Source of the DNA: an uncultured SAR116 cluster alpha proteobacterium
GTDB taxonomy: Bacteria; Pseudomonadota; Alphaproteobacteria; Puniceispirillales; Puniceispirillaceae
Direction of reading: 5' to 3'
DNA: 54,019 nucleotides
Assembly: GCA_902596655.1 (NCBI GenBank)
Contig: CACJUX010000012.1
Coordinates: forward strand, 1 to 54,019
Positions 7,080 through 15,996 of the stretch are shown here, piece by piece (position 1 is the stretch's first letter; every line of letters begins with the position of its first letter). A model generated the notes under the pieces. It saw only the letters and a program-made list of their open reading frames with translations, ran no database searches and was not told the DNA's origin. The translations under genes and the position numbers were made by a program.

Positions 7080-9328
7080 ACCAAAGAGCGGCGTCTTACA
7101 GCGTTACCGTCACTAAGCCTGACTAATTCAAAGTCTGGATCGTTCTTTAAGTTGGCACGTAGTGTTTCCACAAACCGCCGATGGCCAGGCATGAAAGCGC
7201 CATCCGCCAAGTCACTAATATCTTCTTTGAAGTAGACGTACAGCAATTTACATAGAATAGGCCCTTTGATGATATGGCGCTCGAGGCCACCATCTTCTAA
7301 CCATCCAAGCACAAGATCAGCATCATGGAACCACTGTGTGGTAGTTTCTTCGACGGTCTCTGGAATTTCGAAATAACCACGCTTTATGACTTCGCAGAGT
7401 TGTATGACGGCTAGAGCGATCACTTGGTTTGTTTGCTGAGTAGCTACCGTTCTACCTATCCCAACAACCCGCTCAGTTTTGGGTATCGTTGTATCAAATG
7501 GTATGACGGACAATCGCCTCTCAACGCCAGAATCAACGCCACCTTGGAAACTTGGTAGGCTATTTGTTGCAAAAATATTGATTGCTTGCGGCCGGAACGG
7601 CACTGGCGGCTGGTAAACTATTTTACCATTGAGCATATCACCCGTTACGACCTGCTTCATTTTGTCAGAAGCGATAGCTCTTGATGAAGATAACTCGTCT
7701 GAGAGGTTTGCTGCCTTGCCAATTAGGTTGGCAATAAACTGTTCTTTGCCAAAATCGCCGGGTGGCACGCATGAAATAGACGCCTCTGGCAGGAGATAAC
7801 GGATTAAATCCAAAATCTGGGATTTGCCATTTGCTGCTGTCGGCCCATAAAACACAAAAGCCTTTGGCTCTGCGATCGTGGTTGCCATTGATGCACAAGC
7901 GACACCAATAATCTGGAAAATTAAACACTTTATCTTTTCCGCTTCATTGCTCGTACCAAAGCAACCGTCCAGTAATTTTTTTAGCAAGCCGTCTATGACG
8001 TATGTCTGTTTTTCATCCCATGTGGCATCAATTGTGTGGCGCCTTGCATGAGATGGATTGTGCGCTAACAGCTTTTTTTGCCCGGTATTGCTTATGTTAA
8101 GAAAGCCGTTAAGCAAATTAACGCCACTAGACGGGGTACAAAAAAACCCGGTATTTTCACACATGCTATGAAGCTCGTTTAGGACACCGTCTATAAAAGA
8201 CTTGTTGGCAGCAAGGCGCTTTTTACCTACTCGAACGCCGTCTAGATCCTGCACTAACCGCCGTTGCTCACCACCACTGAAGGGTTGCCAGTGCGTGTCT
8301 CCATAAACCCAAAGTCGCCCTTCATCAAAAATTGGCTTGGGCTTGTCGACGCATAGCAATCGGAGAACATGCCGGGCGACAGAAGTATGGCTAACAACGC
8401 CAGCAAACAACTCGCTGGCACCTGTCCAGCCTTGGTCAGACGCTCTAACGAAGATTGCATTTATGCTCGTTCTGTCTGGTTTAAATTTCGCAAATTGCCC
8501 TGCAACATCTTCAGGACTGACGTAGTTGGCTGGGATTGAGCCATCCGGTCTATTTTTAGACCAATCTTGAAAAACCGATAAGGCGTCCGCCCTGCCTGCG
8601 GACTTAAGCGCATAGCCTACGGCAACCCAAGTTTCATAATCCTGTGGATCAAGATAGTTCAGCGCGTCAGTGACCCAATCGCAGTTAGCTGGAGGCACCT
8701 GTATAGACATCGCTAGTTTGGGATTAAGCTGATCCACCTGAAGCTGGCCATTGCCAAACTTAGCGGATAGACGAGCTTCAAAAACATCCCTTAGAGCCGA
8801 TATCTGGTCAGGTGTTACTACAGCAAGTTCATTTAGAGGGACATCAAGCAGGCTCTCATCCACCCAGTAATATGGGGCTTGAGTGTCGGGGTGAACTCCA
8901 AACACAACACTTTGTTGCCCGGCCCCAAGAATTTCGACCTGATACTTCTTACCTCCATCTCTGTACGCAGTGGTCATCTGCTTGACCAATTGGCCGGATT
9001 CAAGTTTGTAGAACAGCGATCGTTTGGGTGTGTTGCCGAAGCGAATTGGCGCATGACCAAGAGTTGAGAGACATAAATTTTCGAAGTCATCTACAAGCTC
9101 GTAATCGGGAATGTCGAGATCCACGACAACCAATTCACCTGTCTTCACTCCCACACCGTATTTCGGAAACTTCGATGCATAATTGCCTACTACGCTCGTT
9201 TCCAAAAAATTAGTTTCTGTCCATTTTTCGATCGCTGGGCGTTTTGTTCCAGGAATAATCGGAATGGCTTCATATCCGTTCTCTAGCAACCTAGGTGCGG
9301 CGTTGCCGTAATCCAGGCTCTTATTCAT
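7076..9328 (-). CDS. P4-like bifunctional primase-polymerase / SF3 helicase
   Basis: A 750-aa replication protein typical of P4-like satellites and integrated elements. The N-terminal 200 residues form a prim-pol domain, with VVDLDIPD as the metal-binding acidic pair and a later QVEILGAGQQSVVFGVHP. A PriCT-2-like segment follows (about 225-300: YLDPQDYETWVAVGYAL). The C-terminal half is a D5/SF3 helicase with Walker A GPTAANGKSQ, a Walker B-like LSDELSS, and the sensor segment NIFATNSLPSF. It would prime and unwind the element's own DNA. ATG 9328 overlaps the AlpA-type gene stop by eight bases, so both are made from one message. Confidence 0.85.
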   Translation of the reverse strand: MNKSLDYGNAAPRLLENGYEAIPIIPGTKRPAIEKWTETNFLETSVVGNYASKFPKYGVGVKTGELVVVDLDIPDYELVDDFENLCLSTLGHAPIRFGNTPKRSLFYKLESGQLVKQMTTAYRDGGKKYQVEILGAGQQSVVFGVHPDTQAPYYWVDESLLDVPLNELAVVTPDQISALRDVFEARLSAKFGNGQLQVDQLNPKLAMSIQVPPANCDWVTDALNYLDPQDYETWVAVGYALKSAGRADALSVFQDWSKNRPDGSIPANYVSPEDVAGQFAKFKPDRTSINAIFVRASDQGWTGASELFAGVVSHTSVARHVLRLLCVDKPKPIFDEGRLWVYGDTHWQPFSGGEQRRLVQDLDGVRVGKKRLAANKSFIDGVLNELHSMCENTGFFCTPSSGVNLLNGFLNISNTGQKKLLAHNPSHARRHTIDATWDEKQTYVIDGLLKKLLDGCFGTSNEAEKIKCLIFQIIGVACASMATTIAEPKAFVFYGPTAANGKSQILDLIRYLLPEASISCVPPGDFGKEQFIANLIGKAANLSDELSSSRAIASDKMKQVVTGDMLNGKIVYQPPVPFRPQAINIFATNSLPSFQGGVDSGVERRLSVIPFDTTIPKTERVVGIGRTVATQQTNQVIALAVIQLCEVIKRGYFEIPETVEETTTQWFHDADLVLGWLEDGGLERHIIKGPILCKLLYVYFKEDISDLADGAFMPGHRRFVETLRANLKNDPDFELVRLSDGNAVRRRSLV

Positions 9329-9527
9329 TGCTGGCGCCTTGAACTTGCTCTGTTTGGCGAGCAGACCTAAGCGATCTTACCCATTGTTGGATATGATCCC
9401 GCTCCCAGCCAATGGCTCGCTTGCCGAGCTTCAAAGGTTTTGGAAAGCTTCCAGATTCCAGCAGTCGATAGATCGAGGCACGACTGACCCCCAACTCACT
9501 GCAAACGTCTTTCATGCGCAAAATCAT
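9321..9527 (-). CDS. AlpA-family transcriptional regulator / excisionase-like protein
   Basis: A 68-aa winged-helix protein: MKDVCSELGVSRASIYRLL is the helix-turn-helix, and KLGKRAIGWERDHIQQWV is the usual wing and last helix of AlpA proteins. AlpA controls excision or integrase expression in P4-like elements. A longer frame starts at 9587, but ATG 9527 has GGAGG five bases upstream and gives the normal family length. It overlaps the primase gene and probably drives the same operon. Confidence 0.85.
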   Translation of the reverse strand: MILRMKDVCSELGVSRASIYRLLESGSFPKPLKLGKRAIGWERDHIQQWVRSLRSARQTEQVQGASNE

Positions 9528-9587
9528 TTTTGCCTCCGGCGATTTCAAATGATCGCTGAAGGTCGCAAAATGATCGACAACAGGCAT

Positions 9588-9615
9588 GCCGCGTAATTAT
9601 GGGTAATTACGCGGC
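9588..9615. promoter_or_regulatory. Perfect 12-bp-arm palindrome between two satellite genes
   Basis: GCCGCGTAATTA (9588-9599), spacer TGGG, TAATTACGCGGC (9604-9615). It lies after the stop of the gene at 9624 and before alpA, both read leftward. There is no run of T, so an operator for AlpA or for another regulator is as likely as a terminator. Confidence 0.6.
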
Positions 9616-9623
9616 ACGAAGCG

Positions 9624-10238
9624 CTAGCCTGCAAACCACTGATGATCCTGCTCAAAACGCCGGATTGCTAGAGCGAGATGCTTGGCTTTCAAGCCAACAA
9701 AATCAGGAACGACTTCGGCCATCTCATCAAGAATGATTTCGCATGCTGAATCTGCATGATCTGGGTCTTCCGCCAGCGCATCGTTTGACGCCAAATGGAC
9801 ACCAAAATAAGCCTGCAATACGCGCGCAAGGACAGAGATCAGCGCATCGCGGCGCCCGTTTCTAGCGTTCGGTCCTCGTTTGTTGCCAACGTTTCCAGCA
9901 ACGTCAGACATTGGCTGCTGACGGAGAAGCTTTGCACAAAGTGGCACGAGTTCAGGGGGGATTTGTAATCCAACTTCCAAACGTTGCGCCATAAGACGCC
10001 CTAAGGCCAAACTCCCGCCAGGCACAGTTTGGAACAACTTAATGACGTGTCCGCCGGCGATACCGCTAAGGTCCGGCTTTTCGTCGATCGCTAGGCGCTC
10101 TAGCATGATACAGAGCAGGTGAGATCCGATGTCTTCTGCGTTTCCGGAACCATCCAGCCAATCAGTTATGAGCTTGCGGTTGCCATTGACGTAGCTGCGT
10201 AGAAATTCGCGAGCTTGTTGTGATTTTGCATGATCCAT
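9624..10238 (-). CDS. Hypothetical protein of the satellite module
   Basis: Unrecognised soluble protein, 204 aa from ATG 10238; a longer frame reaches 10346 (240 aa), but its added N-terminus looks like read-through of spacer next to the tRNA. Segments such as GSHLLCIMLERLAIDE, VGNKRGPNARNGRRDALISVLARVLQAYFG and VGLKAKHLALAIRRFEQD suggest an all-helical fold. I see no catalytic motif. It is read leftward ahead of alpA and the primase gene and is probably part of the same element. Confidence 0.6.
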   Translation of the reverse strand: MDHAKSQQAREFLRSYVNGNRKLITDWLDGSGNAEDIGSHLLCIMLERLAIDEKPDLSGIAGGHVIKLFQTVPGGSLALGRLMAQRLEVGLQIPPELVPLCAKLLRQQPMSDVAGNVGNKRGPNARNGRRDALISVLARVLQAYFGVHLASNDALAEDPDHADSACEIILDEMAEVVPDFVGLKAKHLALAIRRFEQDHQWFAG

Positions 10239-10360
10239 GTGTCCACTATCTCTGCGACAGCGTAAGAAAAAAATAGACTTTGTGAGGTGGATAAAAAGGT
10301 GGTTACGAAGACCATGATAAAGGTCAACGCTTTGTTTTATAGACATTTATCTAAGAAAAG

Positions 10361-10434
10361 TGGTGCCCGCTGAGGGAATCGAACCCCCAATTAATCATTA
10401 CGAATGACCCGTTATACCATTTAACTAAGCGGGC
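10361..10434 (-). tRNA. tRNA-Thr (anticodon CGU)
   Basis: On the minus strand the acceptor stem GCCCGCT pairs with AGCGGGC, the T-arm has GGTTCGATTCC, and the anticodon loop TTCGTAA gives CGU (Thr). The CCA end is encoded (TGG at 10361-10363). Its 3' end faces the satellite module, as expected if the module entered at this tRNA, but I found no second copy of the 3' end within the window. Confidence 0.93.
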
Positions 10435-10478
10435 AGGGCATCGTATTTGGCCACTTATATCCTCTTTCAGCATAGGGT

Positions 10479-11885
10479 TCAATCATAGGTAGTGGCACGT
10501 TGCGACAAATTGTCAGCTGTCCTGCCACCAACCAGACCCAATGGCGTCAGGTGGTCTGGCCGCTGCCATTCCAGCGTTGCAAAACCGTCACAACTCTGGC
10601 AGTGACTGAGCCAGTCTGCGCTCATCACGTGACAAATCTGACATTGCCAGCCACGTGGCCGCATTGCACCACCAGCGGCACGCAAAGCTGTCGCTGCGGC
10701 ACTTTTGTCCTCGCCAATTTCAGCGAGGCGCGCAATGAGCTGCCAGGTCATGACGTCGCGCCTTTCCTCGACAATGCCATCTAGAAGCCGGCGGGCTTCT
10801 CCTTCAAGACCTGCCGCCAGCGCTGCATCAGCGGCCAGTGTTTCAGCTTCTGCGATATGGGCATGACTGGCATTGCTCGCAAGTTTAATCAACTTTGCAA
10901 CAAACTCCCCTTCATTGACATTCCAGACTTGTTTCAGCCTATCACTCAAAAGCGAATGCGGCACAGCGCAAAATCCAGTTTCAAGTGCCTTTGCTGCCTT
11001 TCGTCTTTGGCCTGACTGCAAATGATAATCTGCCAGTAAAACCGTCGCTGGCCAGAAGCCCGGATCGGTTGCGAGCGCCAGCCGCAACTGGCGGGCAGCT
11101 TCCTTTTCAGATATACGGCCTAACGACTGTTCTTCGAGATCTCCATCAAAAAATGGCTTAGCTTGAAGATAGGCGAGCGCCACCTTCTGGCGGCGGCGGG
11201 CATGCGGCGTGTCATTCTTCGGGCCTGTGTGATCTTTGGCAGCCATCATTACTTCCAAGGCCGGTGCAGCAGCTGACCAATTGCCACGTGCAGCCTCGAG
11301 ATGAAGAACTTGGGCAGCCGCTATTGCTGATTTTGGTTTAAGTGAGAGGGCGCGTCGGGCAGCTCTCAGAGCCTCGTCCGGACTGTTCTTCTCATGGGCG
11401 AGCCGGGCAAGGCCAATATGGCCAAGAAAGGCTGTGTCCTGCGTCTTTGTTAGCGAACGGAAATAGCGCTCAGCGGCACGAAGATCGCCAGCCAGATGTG
11501 CTGCCTGTGCTGAGAGCAGATCCGTCAATTGTGGGGCATCCAGCAACCGCTGGGCCCGCGTTGCATGCCGCTTGGCTTCGCCCGCCTCACCTGCCGAGAC
11601 GGCCATCAGGCCAAGGGTCAACGCCTTGTGTCCGGCGGCGCCACGGCGCTGTTTCATTTTGCGTCCAAGCCATCTAGGCAAGGTCACCAGGCGCCGCCAT
11701 AGGCGGTCAGCTAAAACTAGCAGGACACATAGCATAACCAGCAGAAAAACAGCAAGGCTGGTACGAATTTCGATGCGCCAATCAAGCCATTCAAGCTGCA
11801 TCTGGCCAGGCTTACTCATCAGCCAGTTGGCACTTGCCGCGGCCAGAATCAAAAAAACAACAAGCCAGATGAGGCGAAACAGCAT
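10479..11885 (-). CDS. hemY: HemY-family TPR membrane protein
   Basis: 468 aa. Two N-terminal membrane helices (residues 1-22 and about 43-63) anchor a long helical TPR-like domain. The family is linked by position to heme synthesis, with no proven enzyme role. The C-terminus carries a rubredoxin-like zinc ribbon, CQIC then CQSC near residue 430. It is last in hemC-hemD-Mic60-like-hemY; its ATG overlaps the preceding TGA (TGATG). Confidence 0.85.
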   Translation of the reverse strand: MLFRLIWLVVFLILAAASANWLMSKPGQMQLEWLDWRIEIRTSLAVFLLVMLCVLLVLADRLWRRLVTLPRWLGRKMKQRRGAAGHKALTLGLMAVSAGEAGEAKRHATRAQRLLDAPQLTDLLSAQAAHLAGDLRAAERYFRSLTKTQDTAFLGHIGLARLAHEKNSPDEALRAARRALSLKPKSAIAAAQVLHLEAARGNWSAAAPALEVMMAAKDHTGPKNDTPHARRRQKVALAYLQAKPFFDGDLEEQSLGRISEKEAARQLRLALATDPGFWPATVLLADYHLQSGQRRKAAKALETGFCAVPHSLLSDRLKQVWNVNEGEFVAKLIKLASNASHAHIAEAETLAADAALAAGLEGEARRLLDGIVEERRDVMTWQLIARLAEIGEDKSAAATALRAAGGAMRPRGWQCQICHVMSADWLSHCQSCDGFATLEWQRPDHLTPLGLVGGRTADNLSQRATTYD

Positions 11886-13009
11886 CAGCCAACCATCCCG
11901 ATGATGGCTACTGTGAGATCAGTCAGCGCTTTATTCAGCTCAAAGCGTGAAAGTGCGCTTTGGTGCCAGATTGCAAGACCCTCTAACGCCGGCCCATTCC
12001 ACCTTCCGGCAATGTCGGCCGCCGCTACTAGATTACGTTGCGATAGGGCCAGTTCGAAGCGGGCAAGCTGACTTCGCGGATCATCTCCTGTCATTCTTGT
12101 CGAGCGGAGCCGCAGCATTTGGCCGAGGCTTGCCCTAACCCGCTCAAACAGCGATGCATTGTCACCTGCCTCATTCACGCCAATCGCCATCGCTGCCACC
12201 AGTTCCAAACCCTCGGCAAGCAGACTATTAGCTGGCGGTGGGGAGGCGTTGATGGAGATGATCGCAGCTTTCACCGCGATGTCCACCTGCGCTGGCAAGC
12301 CATCAGATTTAGCATAGGAGGACAGCGCGGGTGCCCAGCGGGCAAGTGATCGGCCGGCGGCATCATCAGACAAAAGCCCCATGACAATCAGAACAGCAAG
12401 CTGGTCGGGCATCGTCTGATTGTTGGGGAGGTTTTCTGCTAGATTATTATCGGAGGCGGCATTGTCTTGAACATCGGCAACCAAATCCGATGATCCAGCA
12501 GCCAACAAATCGGCAAGCTGCGCCTCAATATCACCAAGGCGGTCGGTCATCGCTGACTGGACAGCCGTCAAGTCATTCGCACTGGCATTCACGGTTTCAC
12601 GCATCTTTGCCCCAATCTGATCAGCCTCCTTTCGCAGGCTCCCAGCCGTAGTCTCAAGGGCGGCAAGGCGTGTCTCAACGTCACCAAGGCGATCACCAAG
12701 CACGTCATGAAGTTTCACCAGCGCCCCGTCGCGCGCGCTAACGGCCTGCTGGGTATCGATGTCAATTTTGTAATGGAGGAGGGCCACGCCTACCACGGCC
12801 AAAATCGAAAGGACCAACGGCACGAGTGTCATGACTGAAAAGCCAGCTAGTGATGATGGCCGCGCCTGAGCGTCCTGCCCACTTGTTTGACCCGCCTGAT
12901 CAACAGGCTCCCTTTCAACCGCGGTTCCCTCGACAATTTTATCAGGTCGCGACTCTTTAACGCCGCGGCTCGCCTTCGCGGTTTCTGCCTGCTTTGATCT
13001 AGCCATCAT
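11885..13009 (-). CDS. Mic60/mitofilin-like membrane protein (COG4223 type)
   Basis: 374 aa with one membrane helix near residues 60-80 (LVPLVLSILAVVGVALL), a charged, low-complexity N-terminus and a coiled coil (GDRLGDVETRLAALETT through DIEAQLADLL). The C-terminal 170 residues are helical, as in the mitofilin end. In alphaproteobacteria such a gene sits between hemD and hemY and has been compared with mitochondrial Mic60, which shapes the inner membrane. It overlaps hemD by 11 bases. ATG 13006 is an equally good start. Confidence 0.78.
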   Translation of the reverse strand: MMARSKQAETAKASRGVKESRPDKIVEGTAVEREPVDQAGQTSGQDAQARPSSLAGFSVMTLVPLVLSILAVVGVALLHYKIDIDTQQAVSARDGALVKLHDVLGDRLGDVETRLAALETTAGSLRKEADQIGAKMRETVNASANDLTAVQSAMTDRLGDIEAQLADLLAAGSSDLVADVQDNAASDNNLAENLPNNQTMPDQLAVLIVMGLLSDDAAGRSLARWAPALSSYAKSDGLPAQVDIAVKAAIISINASPPPANSLLAEGLELVAAMAIGVNEAGDNASLFERVRASLGQMLRLRSTRMTGDDPRSQLARFELALSQRNLVAAADIAGRWNGPALEGLAIWHQSALSRFELNKALTDLTVAIIGMVG

Positions 13010-13769
13010 CTGTCACCATGCGTGCAGTCCGCCCTTCATGATTACGATGATAGAACAAAGTCGCAATTGCCAAAAGCCTTGAACGGCGCGGTTTCCGTGC
13101 AACATGGATTTGCCGCCAGCCGGGGCCTGCCGCATCGGCTATTGATTGGCTGCCGACAATCAGCGTGATATGGGTCTGGCGCGAGTCCAGACCCTGTTCC
13201 TTGAGCAATTTGCAAAAGAGCTGAACGCTGCGCGACGACATGCCGATGACCCCGCTGACAGCACCTTCACCAAGCGGGCGCATCTCATCCATGGTAAAAT
13301 TCACTCGTGCCTGAGCGACATAGATGTCGAGCGTCTGGACATCATATCCGTAGAGAGTAAGCGCTGACGCCATATCAAAACTCTTGTCAACAGCTGCAGG
13401 CCAGAGAATGCGCTCCTGACGCATCGGAAGATGTTGCAGAATCGCTGACACAAGCCCCACCCCACCACCCGATCCAATGAAAATGCAGACAAACCCTGCC
13501 TCACGCGCTGCGGCCGCCGTCGCCTGACCAACAGCAAAGACTGGAATCCTACACCAATCAGCGGTGTCCATAGCCTCAACAAAAGCCAAAACAGCATGGC
13601 GACTAGTGAAAACAAGGCCCGCTATTTCCAACGCATTTGGTAGCTGCGGGGCCAGTGTCACGATCTCCATCATCGGCAGGCAGGCCGATACAACGCCCCG
13701 TCTGGACAGGGTGACGGCATCGCGCCGCGAGTCGATGGCTGGACGTATATTAAGGATCATCTGTGTCAT
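12999..13769 (-). CDS. hemD: Uroporphyrinogen-III synthase
   Basis: 256 aa. It cyclises hydroxymethylbilane made by HemC while inverting ring D. The family is poorly conserved in sequence, but the pattern LVFTSRHAVLAFVEA, FAVGQATAAAAREAGF, LWPAAVDKSFDMASAL and VIGMSSRSVQLF is characteristic, and the position after hemC supports it. It overlaps the Mic60-like gene by 11 bases. Confidence 0.88.
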   Translation of the reverse strand: MTQMILNIRPAIDSRRDAVTLSRRGVVSACLPMMEIVTLAPQLPNALEIAGLVFTSRHAVLAFVEAMDTADWCRIPVFAVGQATAAAAREAGFVCIFIGSGGGVGLVSAILQHLPMRQERILWPAAVDKSFDMASALTLYGYDVQTLDIYVAQARVNFTMDEMRPLGEGAVSGVIGMSSRSVQLFCKLLKEQGLDSRQTHITLIVGSQSIADAAGPGWRQIHVARKPRRSRLLAIATLFYHRNHEGRTARMVTDDG

Positions 13770-13844
13770 TTTGCCACCATATCAAACCAGATCCCTTACG
13801 ATTTCTGGTCAGCATCCGCGAGGCCAACGCGAATTGTCCAGCAA

Positions 13845-14780
13845 TCAGACCAAAAATTCCCTGCCTCCAGCATCAGTGAGTAGGGCCGCGCCAAGCTCTT
13901 TACCAAGGCTGGCGGCGTCATCCACCGATCCCGCAATGTGACGGCGATGCGCAGCATCACCATCAGGGCGCAAAATCATGGCATCTAAACGCAACATACC
14001 ATCATCACCATAAATGGCACTCGCAGCAATGGGTGTGTGGCAGGAACCGTCAAGATAGGCCAGAACAGCCCGTTCCGCCGTTACCTCGGCGGCAGCGCGA
14101 AAACAGTTAATTCTGGTCAAAACGGCGCTGACAGATCTGGTCCGCTCATCACGGGGGCTGGCTATCTGCACGGCCAGCGCTCCCTGTGCTGCTGCCGTTG
14201 GCATTACATCACTGGCAAGCGGGCTATAGGGGATATCAAGGCCAAGGCGTCTCAGACCCGCAACAGCAAGAATGATCGCGTCATAGTCTCCTGCCCTTAG
14301 CAACCCTATGCGTCGAATGACATTTCCGCGAAGCAGCTTTACCAAGAGATCCGGGCGATGATGCAGCAATAGCGCCCGGCGGCGGACCGACGATGTGCCG
14401 ACAATGGCACCTTTAGGCAAATCAGCAAGGCTGGCGTAACCACCAAGAAGCGCATCACGTCGATCCTCACGTGGCAGAACCGCGGCAATTTCAGTTCCGG
14501 GCGCAAAATAGGTCTCCATATCCTTCATCGAATGGATCGCTGCGTCAGACACACCAGCTAGAATGGCTTTTTCCAATTCCTTGATGAATAGCCCTTTACC
14601 CCCGGCATCCGCGAGTGACCGGTCAAGCACCCGATCACCATGTGTGGTGATTGGCTGGATTTCGGTGGCAATAGGCAAAAGTCTTTTCTTGACCAGTTCC
14701 GCCTGGCACATCGCCAGTCGCGACGCCCGGCTGGCGAGACGAAGTGGCGCGTGATTAAAAATATTCAAGCTCTTTTTCAT
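13845..14780 (-). CDS. hemC: Porphobilinogen deaminase (hydroxymethylbilane synthase)
   Basis: 311 aa. It joins four porphobilinogen units into hydroxymethylbilane, a step toward heme. The dipyrromethane cofactor cysteine is present (GSCHTP, C247), as are GGKGLFIKELE, HSMKDM (usually HSxKDxP; here the proline is replaced), GTSSVRRRA and LRGNVIRRI. It opens the leftward heme operon and is divergent from tsaD, with a shared promoter gap of about 130 bases. Confidence 0.95.
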   Translation of the reverse strand: MKKSLNIFNHAPLRLASRASRLAMCQAELVKKRLLPIATEIQPITTHGDRVLDRSLADAGGKGLFIKELEKAILAGVSDAAIHSMKDMETYFAPGTEIAAVLPREDRRDALLGGYASLADLPKGAIVGTSSVRRRALLLHHRPDLLVKLLRGNVIRRIGLLRAGDYDAIILAVAGLRRLGLDIPYSPLASDVMPTAAAQGALAVQIASPRDERTRSVSAVLTRINCFRAAAEVTAERAVLAYLDGSCHTPIAASAIYGDDGMLRLDAMILRPDGDAAHRRHIAGSVDDAASLGKELGAALLTDAGGREFLV

Positions 14781-14913
14781 TGTTCATTTATGTAAAGACC
14801 CTGACGGCTCATTGCAAAATAAAAGGTGTAGAAAATAAATGCGCCTGGCATCCTTACGATTGGGCGCTAGATGACGTATGCTTTCAATCCACACCGACAG
14901 TCACGGACGATAC

Positions 14914-15966
14914 ATGCAAACCAAATTCATCATGCTTGGTATTGAAAGCAGTTGTGACGAAACCGCTGCGGCCATCGTATGTGATGACAAGACCATCCTT
15001 GCCAACAATGTTGCCTCGCAGATGGACATGCATGCCGAATATGGCGGCGTCGTTCCAGAAGTGGCGGCCCGCGCCCATCTTGATGTCATTGATCAGGTCA
15101 TAAATGTTGCGCTTGAAGATGCTGGGCTGAGCATTGCTGAGATCGACGGTGTTGCCGCAACTGGCGGTCCCGGGCTAATCGGTGGCGTTTTGGTCGGAAC
15201 TGTCACAGCTAAGGCAATTGCTGCGGCCCGGTGTATTCCCTATTTTGCCGTCAACCATCTTGAGGGTCACGCGCTGAGCGGACGCCTGACAGATGAGGTC
15301 AGTTTTCCTTATTTGTTGTTGCTAGTTTCAGGTGGGCATACACAATTATTAGCCGTGCATGGCCCAGGACAATATGAACGCTACGGAACAACCATGGATG
15401 ACGCCGCTGGAGAGGCCTTTGATAAGGGTGCTAAAATCATGGGGCTTGGCTATCCGGGCGGCCCGGCGATTGAGAGATGCGCCAGAGACGGCGACCCAAA
15501 GGCCGTCCAGCTGCCACGCCCCCTTCGCGGCGCGGCACATTGTCATTTTTCCTTTTCCGGCTTGAAAACTGCTTTTGCCCAGCGTCATGCGCAGTTGGAG
15601 GGTGTAAGCAACGCCGTAGCCGATCTTGCCGCTAGCCTACAGGCAGCCATCGCCGATTGCCTTGCCGATCGCACAAAACAGGCAATGCAGCAATTCGCAG
15701 CCAACTATGGCGAATCAACGCTCGTAATTGCCGGTGGAGTCGCAGCGAATGCGGCCATCTTTACGCAGCTTGAAAGAGAGGCGCTGAAGGCCGGGTTCAG
15801 ACTTTCTGTTCCACCGGGATATTTATGCACTGACAATGCCGCTATGATTGCCTGGGCCGCGTTGGAGAGACGTGAGGTACCGCACGCACTTGATTTTGAA
15901 CCATTGCCGCGTTGGCCGCTTGACCCGGACGCCACGCCGCCACCGGGTCAGGGTGTGCGACGCTGA
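14914..15966 (+). CDS. tsaD: tRNA N6-threonylcarbamoyladenosine transferase
   Basis: 350 aa from ATG 14914. It moves the threonylcarbamoyl group to A37 of tRNAs that read ANN codons, working with TsaB and TsaE. The metal-binding HLEGH is at 115-119; MLGIESSCDET, LLVSGGHTQL, GEAFDKGAK and IAGGVAANAA are family blocks. The longer frame from 14878 adds residues not seen in the family; ATG 14914 has GGA upstream, and ATG 14932 is a third choice. Confidence 0.94.
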   Translation: MQTKFIMLGIESSCDETAAAIVCDDKTILANNVASQMDMHAEYGGVVPEVAARAHLDVIDQVINVALEDAGLSIAEIDGVAATGGPGLIGGVLVGTVTAKAIAAARCIPYFAVNHLEGHALSGRLTDEVSFPYLLLLVSGGHTQLLAVHGPGQYERYGTTMDDAAGEAFDKGAKIMGLGYPGGPAIERCARDGDPKAVQLPRPLRGAAHCHFSFSGLKTAFAQRHAQLEGVSNAVADLAASLQAAIADCLADRTKQAMQQFAANYGESTLVIAGGVAANAAIFTQLEREALKAGFRLSVPPGYLCTDNAAMIAWAALERREVPHALDFEPLPRWPLDPDATPPPGQGVRR

Positions 15967-15996
15967 TCAGGCCGAGAACAAGAGGACAGGATACAA

